Shown: in pieces, positions 1-7,487 of the stretch | How the letters are laid out: each line of letters begins with the position of its first letter | How positions within the stretch are numbered: position 1 is the first letter of the stretch | Assembly (NCBI RefSeq): GCF_018966525.1 | Contig: NZ_CP076607.1 | Span: 2,666,001-2,730,000, forward strand | Direction: 5' to 3' | Source of the DNA: Paenibacillus sophorae | Lineage (GTDB): Bacteria > Bacillota > Bacilli > Paenibacillales > Paenibacillaceae | Length of the DNA stretch: 64,000 bases | The notes under the pieces: model-generated | Seen by the model: only the letters and a program-made list of their open reading frames with translations | Database searches by the model: none | Told to the model about the DNA's origin: nothing | Made by a program: the position numbers and the translations under genes

Positions 1-457
1 GCAGCAGCAATTCAGGCATTTGTGCGTTGATCGAAGAGATGTTGACAATGGAGCCGGAATTCTGCTCAATAATGTGGGGCAAGGCTGCTTGCGTAAGACG
101 AACGACACTAAATAAGTTCAAGTTATAGAGCTGTTCCCATTCTTCGCTAGGTGTTGCCAGAAAACCTTGGCCTCTCCGCTGATCAATTGCTCCAACATTG
201 TTAATTAAAATGTCAATCCTGCCGAAGGCCTCAACCAGCTTCTGAGAGAGTTCATCTGTATCGCGCGCGGTATTAACATCTATCGCTAAATGCTTGACTT
301 GATGATTTTGGATGAGCAGATCCAGCTCTTCTGTAAGCGAACGGCTGATTGCGATTACTTTTGCGCCTTCCTCGGCGAATCTTTTCACAATGGCCAGTCC
401 GATTCCTTTGCTTGCTCCAGATACTACGGCTACCTTATCGGTCAATTTCAAATCCAT
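1..457 (-). CDS. SDR family oxidoreductase (3' end outside window)
   Basis: The first 152 codons of a short-chain dehydrogenase/reductase. The start is the ATG at 457 with AGGAGGACC just before it. Seen: an N-terminal Rossmann strand with the glycine-rich SGASKGIG motif (cofactor NAD(P)), the NNVG strand-4 motif (usually NNAG), and the start of the catalytic region with VNISS. The catalytic YxxxK lies beyond the window edge. It is divergent from a MarR regulator, so that regulator probably controls it. The substrate cannot be told. Confidence 0.9.
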   Translation of the reverse strand, partial: MDLKLTDKVAVVSGASKGIGLAIVKRFAEEGAKVIAISRSLTEELDLLIQNHQVKHLAIDVNTARDTDELSQKLVEAFGRIDILINNVGAIDQRRGQGFLATPSEEWEQLYNLNLFSVVRLTQAALPHIIEQNSGSIVNISSINAQMPELLL

Positions 458-602
458 GATTGGTCCTCCTGTTTCTGTAAGAATTTTAATTGTGTACTCT
501 TTGAAGCTTGTCGAATTAATATATATGATACCATTCAATTGTCATATTTTATGATATAAATCCGAAAACTCAACATCATTCTAGATGGCATTTTCGAGAG
601 AA

Positions 603-632
603 TTGACAATATAATTATAATTTCTATATATT
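603..632 (+). promoter_or_regulatory. promoter of the MarR gene
   Basis: TTGACA at 603-608 and TATATT at 627-632 (18 nt spacer, AT-rich), followed by GGAGTG before the ATG at 662. The divergent SDR promoter must lie in the same 200 bp, so a MarR operator is expected here, but I see no single convincing palindrome. Confidence 0.6.
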
Positions 633-661
633 TTAAGTACTAAATTAAATGGAGTGTTGTC

Positions 662-1078
662 ATGAGCATCAAAGACCGGGAAGAAGCCATTCACAACGTT
701 ATGAATCAGATGGCCGGTGTTCAACAAAAGTCGCAAGCTTTCATTGAACGGATCATTAAGCCAGGTTCGCTGACCCAAAACCAGATTATGCTGCTTATTC
801 AGCTTCGTCTTTCGGGAAGCCTGACGATTACGGATGTAGCCGAATGGTTTGCCGTTACGCCCGGAGCCGCTTCTTCGATGTGTGACAAGCTGGAGGATCT
901 CGGTCTTCTGCAAAGAATGCGGACAAGGGAAGATCGCCGGGTCGTCACGATCGTGCTCACGGAACAAGGCGAACAACGGATTCTTGATCTGTTCAGCGAT
1001 TTTGAGGCTTCGGAACTTACGAAAATCTCCGAGACACTAGAAAAAATATATCACCTGATGGCAGAAATCGCGCATTAA
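662..1078 (+). CDS. MarR family transcriptional regulator
   Basis: 138 residues, the usual MarR size. The middle shows a winged-helix region (SGSLTITDVAEWFAVTPGAA, then CDKLEDLGLLQR as recognition helix end) and the wing motif TREDRRVVTIVLTEQG, with its conserved DxR core. N- and C-terminal helices would form the dimer. It is divergent from the SDR gene and has its own terminator, so the likely role is ligand-responsive repression of the SDR and of itself. The ligand is unknown. Confidence 0.9.
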   Translation: MSIKDREEAIHNVMNQMAGVQQKSQAFIERIIKPGSLTQNQIMLLIQLRLSGSLTITDVAEWFAVTPGAASSMCDKLEDLGLLQRMRTREDRRVVTIVLTEQGEQRILDLFSDFEASELTKISETLEKIYHLMAEIAH

Positions 1079-1105
1079 GCTGCACCGCTAATATGGAATA
1101 CAATT

Positions 1106-1147
1106 GAAAGTACTGCACACCAAACTCACCGGTGTCAGTACTTTTTT
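1106..1147 (+). terminator. intrinsic terminator after the MarR gene
   Basis: AAGTACTG pairs with CAGTACTT, extended by ACACC/GGTGT after a one-base bulge, followed by a T run. Confidence 0.8.
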
Positions 1148-1240
1148 GCTGAGGAAACTAATTTATTTTATTGAATATAATTTATAGTTGATATATATTT
1201 TAATTATTAAAATAAATCTGTGCGAAGGGAGAGTGGTACG

Positions 1241-1765
1241 GTGCAGCATGATCAGGATATTCTGGATGCATTAAACGGAACACCTCTGAAAGTAAAAGGT
1301 TCGCTTACCAAAAGGGAAGGTGTGCGTAGGAACTCCGTGGAGGTCGTCGGTTATTTGCGCGTGCTGGGCAGTATGATCACATCTAAGTTGAAAGTGCTCG
1401 GGGATTGTTCGATCCGAAACCATTGCCAGGCCATGCAGGTGGAGAATCTGGGAAGCTTGCGGGTTCACTGCCTTCAAGCCGGCCGGGTGACTTCATTAGG
1501 TTATTTATCCGTTTCGCAAAAAGCTGCAGCAAAAAGTTTTCAGGCCGAGGGAGCTGTGCGGATAGAAAGCCTGATGGCCGCGGAATCGATTGATATTAGG
1601 TTCGGTGCAGGGGGTTACCGTTACACTGTACCAGACAGAGGCGAAGCTCGTTTGTGGAGAAGAGATCATAATCGGACCAGGCTGATCCAGGAGGTCCGTT
1701 ATAGTAAAAGTCTTCAAACCGATCCGGGTTCGAATGTCGAAAACGCCGTACTGCTGGAAGAGTAG
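1241..1765 (+). CDS. bactofilin-like beta-repeat protein
   Basis: 174 residues from the GTG at 1241, which has AAGGGAG 9 nt upstream; an in-frame GTG at 1220 has no such site. The sequence is a run of short strands with V.G.L.V.G spacing (LKVKGSL, VEVVGYLRVLG, LKVLGDC, VTSLGYLSVS, VRIESLMAAESIDI), the right-handed beta-solenoid pattern of bactofilins such as the B. subtilis YhbE/YhbF pair. No signal peptide or membrane segment. The C-terminus is poorly conserved. The assignment rests on the repeat pattern only. Confidence 0.5.
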   Translation: MQHDQDILDALNGTPLKVKGSLTKREGVRRNSVEVVGYLRVLGSMITSKLKVLGDCSIRNHCQAMQVENLGSLRVHCLQAGRVTSLGYLSVSQKAAAKSFQAEGAVRIESLMAAESIDIRFGAGGYRYTVPDRGEARLWRRDHNRTRLIQEVRYSKSLQTDPGSNVENAVLLEE

Positions 1766-1776
1766 GAGGGAGCTCG

Positions 1777-2055
1777 TTGAAATATATCTATAAAGGGCTG
1801 ATCGGATTGTTTTGCATCCCTATTCTTAGCGTGTGGTTTGCAGGAAGTCTGATTTGCTCAGTGACTGCTGTCATTGCAGGGTTTCTACGTACCTTTGGGA
1901 TTGGGGGAATCGGCATGACCATCTATCCCGGGTTATCTGTGCCGGAATCTCTCAGCCTCCCTTTTGGGTTATGCCTGGCTGCTGTGTTGTTGATTTCATT
2001 CTATTATACCAGGCGTTTCCTTCGGAGATGTCTCCTATACTTACGAACACCATAA
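1777..2055 (+). CDS. small membrane protein of unknown function
   Basis: 92 residues starting at TTG 1777 with AGGAGGGA upstream, 11 nt after the bactofilin-like gene, so probably co-transcribed. Two hydrophobic segments (about residues 5-35 and 60-78) separated by a Gly/Pro-rich loop, then an Arg-rich tail (RRFLRRC) that should lie in the cytoplasm. I do not recognise the family. The neighbour suggests a partner that anchors a cytoskeletal polymer to the membrane, but that is inference. Confidence 0.55.
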   Translation: MKYIYKGLIGLFCIPILSVWFAGSLICSVTAVIAGFLRTFGIGGIGMTIYPGLSVPESLSLPFGLCLAAVLLISFYYTRRFLRRCLLYLRTP

Positions 2056-2079
2056 CGATTTCTTCGGAAATTAAACATC

Positions 2080-2109
2080 AACGCAGCCTGGTAAGGGTTG
2101 CGTTATTTT
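2080..2109 (+). terminator. intrinsic terminator
   Basis: A 9-bp stem (AACGCAGCC with a 3' arm ending TTGCGTT), 6-nt loop, followed by ATTTTA. It ends the bactofilin-like/membrane protein unit. Confidence 0.65.
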
Positions 2110-2162
2110 ACAATTCAGACAGTATCACCTATCCTCCCGGAATCGCCCCGAAAAGAATGATA

Positions 2163-2191
2163 TTTACAAACCGATGGTCGGTTTATATAAT
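2163..2191 (+). promoter_or_regulatory. promoter with TetR-type operator
   Basis: TTTACA at 2163-2168, a 17-nt spacer, and TATAAT at 2186-2191. The spacer is filled by an inverted repeat, TACAAACCGA-TGG-TCGGTTTATA (2165-2187; 9 of 10 positions pair). A palindrome between -35 and -10 just upstream of a TetR gene is the usual autorepression layout. The RNA start would be near 2198, so the dispersed repeat that follows forms the leader. Confidence 0.75.
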
Positions 2192-2202
2192 GAGGTTATT
2201 AT

Positions 2203-2425
2203 ATAAGATGAATTTGAAAAATGACATCAGGATAAGGAGTAGCGAAGGGGAAGTTTGGAACTGTAGGAGCGATAGCAACCGCCCGAAAGCTTTCCTCCGG
2301 AAAGCTAGCTTCGAAAGCATAGTCTCCGGATTTCATCCGCGAAGAGCAGTTTAAATCAAGAAACCTGAAGATGGGCAGCGGCGGAAGTTCAAACATTCCT
2401 CGTAGTTACGACTGATATCTGATGG
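2203..2425. repeat. dispersed structured repeat, copy 1
   Basis: Shares long stretches with 13394-13602 and 23678-23929, including GGGGAAGTTTGGAACTGTAG and GTCTCCGGATTTCATCC. The left end (ATAAGATGAATTTGA) matches the terminal repeat of copy 3; the right terminal repeat has decayed, so the right boundary is approximate. It carries the optional hairpin AGCTTTCC-TCC-GGAAAGCT. It lies between the promoter at 2163-2191 and the TetR start codon, so it is transcribed as a leader of about 250 nt. Confidence 0.85.
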
Positions 2426-2454
2426 GATTCTTAAACGATTATGGAGGAATCACA

Positions 2455-3048
2455 TTGAAGCAAGAGGAGCGCAGAGAACAAACAATAGGGCAACTGCTTA
2501 ATGCAACTAAGGAGCTATTGCGGGATAGAGGCTGCCACAGTATCACAATGAAGGATATTATGGAAAAATCAGAATTATCTAAGGGGGCGATCTTCCATTA
2601 TGTGAAAAGTAAAGACGAAATTTTTGCCTGGGTGCTGCAAGACCGGCTTGAAGAAATCAACAAACATTTCATGAACGAAGTGATACAAGCCCCGATAACC
2701 TTTGACGGGCCGATGCAAGTAATCTCGCGTAATCTTGAGGCATTGGAAGATGCACATGATGTGACAAACAAGGTTCTGATGTACTTGCTAGGCAAGGAAG
2801 ATGAACCTGTTATCGCGGAAGTGCTAAAGAAATATTATGAGCGATCTGTATATTTATCTAAGCAATGGATCGTGAGCGGCCAGCAGCATGGGGTTATTCA
2901 AGAATCGGTTGATCCGGACAAGACGGCGGAAATGTTCGTTCTGCTCTCGTTGGGGTTGCGCGTCCGTTCTTCCTTTCCCATCAAGAACACTTCTACTACT
3001 GCTCAAGATCTATCAGCCTATATGGTCAGCATTCTAAAAGACCAATGA
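2455..3048 (+). CDS. TetR/AcrR family transcriptional regulator
   Basis: 197 residues from the TTG at 2455, chosen because GGAGG lies 8 nt upstream; an in-frame ATG at 2422 has no ribosome site. The N-terminal helix-turn-helix is clear (RGCHSITMKDIMEKSELSKG, then AIFHYVKSKDEIFAWV). The C-terminal ligand domain resembles YxaF-like regulators but the ligand is unknown. 20 nt before a DoxX-like gene, probably one operon that this protein represses at the operator 2165-2187. Confidence 0.9.
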   Translation: MKQEERREQTIGQLLNATKELLRDRGCHSITMKDIMEKSELSKGAIFHYVKSKDEIFAWVLQDRLEEINKHFMNEVIQAPITFDGPMQVISRNLEALEDAHDVTNKVLMYLLGKEDEPVIAEVLKKYYERSVYLSKQWIVSGQQHGVIQESVDPDKTAEMFVLLSLGLRVRSSFPIKNTSTTAQDLSAYMVSILKDQ

Positions 3049-3068
3049 TGTAACAAGGAGGGATCGAT

Positions 3069-3524
3069 ATGGCACCACTTATTGCGCTTGTTTCATCTTT
3101 TTTATTGTTCCGGTTGCTCGGATTGTTGGGGCTGTCTTTTTTCGATAATTGGCACACATCACTTCAAGGGGCCGTGGCTGTCATGTTTCTGCTCACTGCT
3201 TCAGCTCACTGGGGAAAAAGGCGTCCTGACTTGATTCGGATGGTTCCTCCTTTCTTCGCGGGGAGCGAATGGATCGTAACGGCAACGGGATTCCTGGAAA
3301 TAGCCGGGGCAATCGGTATTATGCTCCCCCGTACTTCCCTTGCTGCTTCGGTTTGCTTGACGCTTCTACTGATAGCGATGTTCCCTGCAAATGTATATGC
3401 GGCTCGAAACAAATTGACGATTGACGGCAAGCCTGTACCCAACCTGCTTGTCCGGACTTTGCTGCAGATCCTATTTATCGCGGCAGTCCTACTGGCATCC
3501 CCAATCCCAGTAAGCTTCCAATGA
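3069..3524 (+). CDS. DoxX-like family membrane protein
   Basis: 151 residues with four hydrophobic helices (about 2-20, 33-50, 70-110, 128-147), the DoxX layout, including the central ATGFLEIAGAIGIMLP motif and the VYAARNKLTIDGKP loop. Strong AAGGAGGG upstream. DoxX proteins are small integral membrane proteins often linked to redox or thiol stress. It follows the TetR gene by 20 nt and should be co-regulated with it. Confidence 0.85.
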   Translation: MAPLIALVSSFLLFRLLGLLGLSFFDNWHTSLQGAVAVMFLLTASAHWGKRRPDLIRMVPPFFAGSEWIVTATGFLEIAGAIGIMLPRTSLAASVCLTLLLIAMFPANVYAARNKLTIDGKPVPNLLVRTLLQILFIAAVLLASPIPVSFQ

Positions 3525-3579
3525 GGATTTTTATTTTCGTGCTAGCGGGAATTGATGAGGAAATTTCGGCGAGCAACAC

Positions 3580-3605
3580 AACGAAATTCATTTCGTTTCT
3601 TTCTT
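3580..3605 (+). terminator. weak hairpin with T-rich tail after DoxX
   Basis: AACGAA-ATTCAT-TTCGTT followed by TCTTTCTT. The stem is short and the tract interrupted, so it is a probable but weak terminator. Apart from the promoter at 3634, the rest of the 3525-3769 gap shows nothing recognisable. Confidence 0.4.
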
Positions 3606-3633
3606 AATGCAGCAATTTTTTCCTATATCCCAC

Positions 3634-3662
3634 TTGAAACAGAACTGGTGTTCGGTTATACT
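3634..3662 (+). promoter_or_regulatory. promoter, probably of the PPOX gene at 3770
   Basis: TTGAAA at 3634-3639, 17 nt, TATACT at 3657-3662. This would give a leader of about 100 nt in which I see no special structure. Confidence 0.5.
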
Positions 3663-3769
3663 TTAAGATGAATAGAGGAGGTCCGGTATACTGTCATAGT
3701 GGGCCAAATCTGTGTGTTTTGTTCGAGGGGATTCTGCTAAATCTTACTAAAGTATAAGGAGTTGTAAGC

Positions 3770-4228
3770 ATGGATATCAATCGAGAAGTGAAAAATGTTT
3801 TTGACAGTCACGGATTGATGAGACTTGCCACGATTGACGAAAGCGGTTTTCCGAAGGTAAGACCGGTAAATTTTGCGGCAGATCAGCAGGATGAGTCTGT
3901 TTTGTACTTCATGTCTTTTAACTCTGCTAATAAGGTAAAAGAACTACAGAACAATAACAATGTACATATCACGGTAGACAAGGATGCTAATTCGATGGAA
4001 GAACTGGCACAATTAGTATTCGTTAGAGGCGCGGGAAAGGCGTACCAAATTCAAACACCGGAAGAATTACAAAAAGGTACGGGGTTGCTTATAGACAAAT
4101 ATCCGTATATGAAAGAGATGCCTGGAGATCCCAGCATGATGACGATGTTCAGAATAGAACTGGATAAGGTAATTGTAACAGACAATAGAGTAAGCTTCGG
4201 GTACATCGAGGAGCATAACTACCGTTAA
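3770..4228 (+). CDS. pyridoxamine 5'-phosphate oxidase family protein
   Basis: 152 residues with the split-barrel flavin-binding fold seen in PPOX-class proteins: HGLMRLATIDESGFPKVRPV at the N-terminus, LYFMSFNSANKVKELQ (phosphate-binding strand-turn) and VFVRGAGKAYQI in the core. Such proteins bind FMN or F420 and reduce small molecules; the substrate is not readable. AAGGAG lies upstream of the ATG. Apparently single, or co-transcribed with the next gene 48 nt on. Confidence 0.85.
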   Translation: MDINREVKNVFDSHGLMRLATIDESGFPKVRPVNFAADQQDESVLYFMSFNSANKVKELQNNNNVHITVDKDANSMEELAQLVFVRGAGKAYQIQTPEELQKGTGLLIDKYPYMKEMPGDPSMMTMFRIELDKVIVTDNRVSFGYIEEHNYR

Positions 4229-4276
4229 TGAACAGATGTAGGTATACTGCTGCGGTGAAATGGAGTAGATAAAGCT

Positions 4277-4894
4277 ATGAACAGAGCTAAGCTTAAAGAA
4301 GCTGAAGAAAGATTTTTTATGCAATATCCTGGTGGCTTCTCGGATCCTCTGATGCTTGAAATTGCCAAAAAGCACAAAGTGGAAAAAATGAAAAAGTTGG
4401 CGCAGGACAGCTTCGCCATTGAGCAATTCGAAAGCTCGAGCAATATTGTTGATTCCATGAGCAAAATTGTCGGTCAATCCTCATTGGTATCGCTATTTGA
4501 AAAGCCCAAGTTTCGAGATGCATTAAACGCAATGGACGATAATGAAAAAGAACGTTTATCCCATGGGCTGAAGGAATTCCTGTATGGCGATCAGGAGCGC
4601 GGCTTTGAACAAATGTCGGATTTGCTTGGCGAATACAAGGTGGCGAAATGGCCGATTTTAACGGTCTGTCCCATCTACTACAGGCCAAGTGTGGAGGTAT
4701 TCGTCAAACCCACCACCGCGAAAGGGATTATCGCGTACTTTCAATTGGAAGGTCTTGAGTACCGTTCGAATCCGACATATGAATTCTATAAGGCTTACCG
4801 GGATCAAATCAACTTGATCAAGCAAGAAGTGGATGCTTCGCTGCAATATGACAATGCGGCATTCTGCGGTTTTCTTATAATGTCAATGGCGTAG
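4277..4894 (+). CDS. conserved hypothetical protein
   Basis: 205 residues, soluble, no signal peptide. Charged helical N-terminal half (RAKLKEAEERF, KKHKVEKMKKLAQDSF) and a C-terminal half with alternating strands and helices (WPILTVCPIYYRPSVEVFVK, EFYKAYRDQINLIKQEVD). I do not recognise the family. It follows the PPOX gene and precedes a VOC gene in the same direction. The ribosome site is modest (GGAG 12 nt upstream). Confidence 0.6.
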   Translation: MNRAKLKEAEERFFMQYPGGFSDPLMLEIAKKHKVEKMKKLAQDSFAIEQFESSSNIVDSMSKIVGQSSLVSLFEKPKFRDALNAMDDNEKERLSHGLKEFLYGDQERGFEQMSDLLGEYKVAKWPILTVCPIYYRPSVEVFVKPTTAKGIIAYFQLEGLEYRSNPTYEFYKAYRDQINLIKQEVDASLQYDNAAFCGFLIMSMA

Positions 4895-4968
4895 GCTGGT
4901 ATGATTGATTGCTAATAAAGACATGATGTATTATAGAAATATCAAATTCAAAATAAAGGAGATTGCGC

Positions 4969-5391
4969 ATGGCTGTCGACGCATATTTGAATTTTAATGG
5001 CAATTGTCGTGAAGCTGTAGAGTTTTACGCACAGGTCTTTGGAACGGAAGAACCCAAATTAATGACTTTTGGGCAAGCGCCGCCCAACCCGGAATATCCG
5101 CTCCCGGAGGAAGCGAAAAGCCTGATCATGCACACCCGGCTTATTATTTTTGGAAGCAATGTGATGTTTTCCGATACTTTTCCAGGTATGCCTTTTACGG
5201 TAGGCAACAATATTAGCCTGGCCATTGTGACCGACGACAAGGACGCCCTGCAATCCGCTTTTGATAAACTTAAAGAGGGCGGTAAAGTGGGCATGGAGCT
5301 TCAAGAAACTTTTTGGAGCAAAGCTTACGGGAGTCTGTCGGACAAGTTTGGTGTGCAATGGCAGTTCAATCTTGGAATGGAAGAACTGTAA
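4969..5391 (+). CDS. VOC family protein (PhnB/YjdN-like)
   Basis: 140 residues from ATG 4969, with AAAGGAG 7 nt upstream. The N-terminus VDAYLNFNGNCREAVEFYAQ and the end FWSKAYGSLSDKFGVQWQFN are hallmarks of the PhnB-like branch of the vicinal oxygen chelate (glyoxalase/bleomycin-resistance) fold, two beta-alpha-beta3 halves. These proteins often bind metals or aromatic ligands; the function of this branch is largely unknown. Cytoplasmic. Confidence 0.88.
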   Translation: MAVDAYLNFNGNCREAVEFYAQVFGTEEPKLMTFGQAPPNPEYPLPEEAKSLIMHTRLIIFGSNVMFSDTFPGMPFTVGNNISLAIVTDDKDALQSAFDKLKEGGKVGMELQETFWSKAYGSLSDKFGVQWQFNLGMEEL

Positions 5392-5482
5392 CGGGATGTG
5401 AGTGGAGCAGGAGACGTGCGCTGACACGACACCTTCGCTGGTAGCCGCATTTAAAGCCGGCGGATTTTGAAATATCAGTCAG

Positions 5483-5526
5483 GAAATAGACCGTTAACCT
5501 TTACGAGAGGGCGGTCTATTTCTGTT
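5483..5526 (+). terminator. intrinsic terminator
   Basis: A perfect 11-bp stem, GAAATAGACCG with CGGTCTATTTC, 18-nt loop, then TGTTT. It separates the VOC gene from the LysR gene. Confidence 0.7.
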
Positions 5527-5567
5527 TGGAGGCAAGTCAGTCAATTTAGCAGAAGGGGGATTTCCAT

Positions 5568-6437
5568 ATGGTTGATTTTGAGTGGTACAGAAGCTTTTGT
5601 ATGATATATAAGCACAACTCTGTGTCCGAAGCTGCAAAGGCGCGGATAATGACACAACCGGCAATGAGCCAGCACTTAGCTTCCCTGGAAGCTGAGGTTG
5701 GTGAAGTTTTATTCGTCAGGACTTCGAGGAAAATGTTTCCAACCGAACGGGGGAAGGAGTTATATTCACAGTTGGCTCCGCTTATCGAGTCTCTGGAGGA
5801 GACCACGATGAGTTTCAGAGCGGCTTCTTTACCTACGCTTACGGTCATAAAGATTGGGGCTGCACACGAGTTTTACACTGAAAAAATACTCCCTCAGCTG
5901 CATAAATTCAATATGAGCACCATTACAAATTTGGGAACGGCCGATCAGTTGGTAGAACTACTGAAAGAGGATAAGTTAGATCTCATCATTACGTCAAAAA
6001 GGTATCAAGCACAAGGCATTGAGTATCTGAAATTGATGGATGAAGAATTTGTTATTGTTGCTCCCAGTGATTGTGAAATACCGGATACAGACTACCTGGA
6101 GTCATTGGAACGATGGCTCTCTTCGCAAAATTGGATAAGCTATGGTCTGGAGTTACCGATAATCAGGAGAATTTGGAGAGAGCATTTTAAGAAGCGTCCT
6201 CAAATCAGACCTATCCATATCATTCCTGATTTACATCTAATTCTAAAGGCTATCGAAAACGGTGCGGGCCTAAGTGTGATCCCTACATATCTATTAAGAA
6301 ATTCGGCAAATGAAAAAACCAAAGTTATTTGTGAGGATTTAAAAGTGAAAAATGAGTTGTATCTCGCCTATAAGCTGAAACATAAGCATCTGCCTCAAAT
6401 CCATGAGATGATGACGGTAATACGTGAAAATGTATAA
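5568..6437 (+). CDS. LysR family transcriptional regulator
   Basis: 289 residues, typical length. The winged helix-turn-helix sits at residues 1-60 (SVSEAAKARIMTQPAMSQHL, then LEAEVGEVLFVRTSRKMFPT), followed by a two-lobed effector-binding domain (IKIGAAHEF, LDLIITSKRYQAQGIEY, ENGAGLSVIPTYLL). It reads into a DJ-1/PfpI gene 99 nt downstream, the likely target. The effector is unknown. Confidence 0.92.
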   Translation: MVDFEWYRSFCMIYKHNSVSEAAKARIMTQPAMSQHLASLEAEVGEVLFVRTSRKMFPTERGKELYSQLAPLIESLEETTMSFRAASLPTLTVIKIGAAHEFYTEKILPQLHKFNMSTITNLGTADQLVELLKEDKLDLIITSKRYQAQGIEYLKLMDEEFVIVAPSDCEIPDTDYLESLERWLSSQNWISYGLELPIIRRIWREHFKKRPQIRPIHIIPDLHLILKAIENGAGLSVIPTYLLRNSANEKTKVICEDLKVKNELYLAYKLKHKHLPQIHEMMTVIRENV

Positions 6438-6447
6438 ATATATTTAT
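6434..6447. promoter_or_regulatory. AT palindrome between LysR and DJ-1 genes
   Basis: ATAAATATATTTAT is a perfect 14-bp palindrome overlapping the LysR stop codon, about 100 bp before the DJ-1 start. It fits the loose LysR box (T-N11-A), but such AT-rich palindromes also occur by chance. Confidence 0.35.
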
Positions 6448-6536
6448 GGATAATCTATAATTTTATAATTTGTTTTATATCAAAATCGGAACTAGAATGA
6501 GGGGGTAGCAAAATATTAATATTGGAGGCAATACAA

Positions 6537-7196
6537 ATGGCAAAAAAAGTGTTGATCGTTGTAACTAACCATACGGAAGTTCATGAGAGCAAATCGACTG
6601 GTATTTGGCTGTCTGAATTTGCCGAAGCCTATATTGAATTTACGAAACAAGGCTATGAGCTTTTGGTGGCAAGCCCACTTGGAGGAAAAGCTCCTGTCGA
6701 TCCCGGCAGTGTAGATGCCAATACCCCGCAGGAAATTTTGGATGCGGAAAAATATTTGGAAAACACGGTAAAGCTTGATGAAGTATCCGATGAAGGCTTC
6801 GATGCTATTTTCTTGCCGGGCGGTCATGGAACGATGTATGATCTTCCAAAAAGCGAAACCCTTCACAAGCTGCTGCGTGATTTCTATGAAGGGAACAAGA
6901 TTGTAGCTGCCGTGTGCCACGGACCGGCCGGGCTAGTTGGTGCTACACTGTCGAACGGTCAACCGCTTGTAGCCGGCAAACGTGTTAATGCCTTTACAGA
7001 CCGGGAAGAGGCGCAAACGACGCTGGATAAACATCTTCCTTTCCTGCTCGAAAGCAAGCTCCGCGATTTGGGTGCAATCTATGTGGCCGCCCCGAACTGG
7101 ACTTCTCATTTTGAGGTGGACGGCAACCTGATTACAGGACAGAATCCGCAGTCAACATTAGCCGTAACCAAGGCGGTTATTGCCCAACTGGGTTAA
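6537..7196 (+). CDS. DJ-1/PfpI family protein (class I glutamine amidotransferase-like, Hsp31-like)
   Basis: 219 residues from ATG 6537, 8 nt after TTGGAGG. It shows the flavodoxin-like DJ-1 fold with the nucleophile elbow AAVCHGPAGL (Cys127, His128), the acidic strand DAIFLPGGHGTM, and the Hsp31-type N-terminal insert (STGIWLSEFAEAY). Members of this branch act as chaperones and glutathione-independent glyoxalases (glyoxalase III). Cytoplasmic, probably stress-induced, with its own strong terminator. Confidence 0.9.
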   Translation: MAKKVLIVVTNHTEVHESKSTGIWLSEFAEAYIEFTKQGYELLVASPLGGKAPVDPGSVDANTPQEILDAEKYLENTVKLDEVSDEGFDAIFLPGGHGTMYDLPKSETLHKLLRDFYEGNKIVAAVCHGPAGLVGATLSNGQPLVAGKRVNAFTDREEAQTTLDKHLPFLLESKLRDLGAIYVAAPNWTSHFEVDGNLITGQNPQSTLAVTKAVIAQLG

Positions 7197-7217
7197 TCTC
7201 AAAGCTCATTTCTATTC

Positions 7218-7265
7218 GGGGGTGTCCCACAGCCATGTGAATGGCTGCCGGGAGCACCCCTTTTT
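7218..7265 (+). terminator. intrinsic terminator after DJ-1 gene
   Basis: A long hairpin: GGGGTG/CACCCC outer stem, AGCCAT-GTGA-ATGGCT inner stem, followed by TTTTT. Confidence 0.85.
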
Positions 7266-7310
7266 GCTATGTTGAGGTTCAGCATGGGATTCTTTTAAGC
7301 CCTATTTATT

Positions 7311-7350
7311 AAAAAGTTCAGGCAGTCGAGAATATCTCGACTGCCTGAAC
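7311..7350 (-). terminator. intrinsic terminator for the minus-strand lipoprotein gene
   Basis: A perfect 16-bp inverted repeat (7316-7331 with 7335-7350) with a 3-nt loop. The A run at 7311-7315 becomes a U run on the minus-strand RNA, so it terminates transcription coming from the lipoprotein gene. Confidence 0.85.
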
Positions 7351-7487
7351 GTCAGGGTGAACTGCATGACTTTTATGTGAATCCGTCAGCACATCAAAGA
7401 AGGAGGGTAGGTTTTTTGGTAATTTGAGTGCTGGCGGAGGATTTTAGATCGGCTATTACTTTTTCGGATTACGGGCTGCGGCCAATA

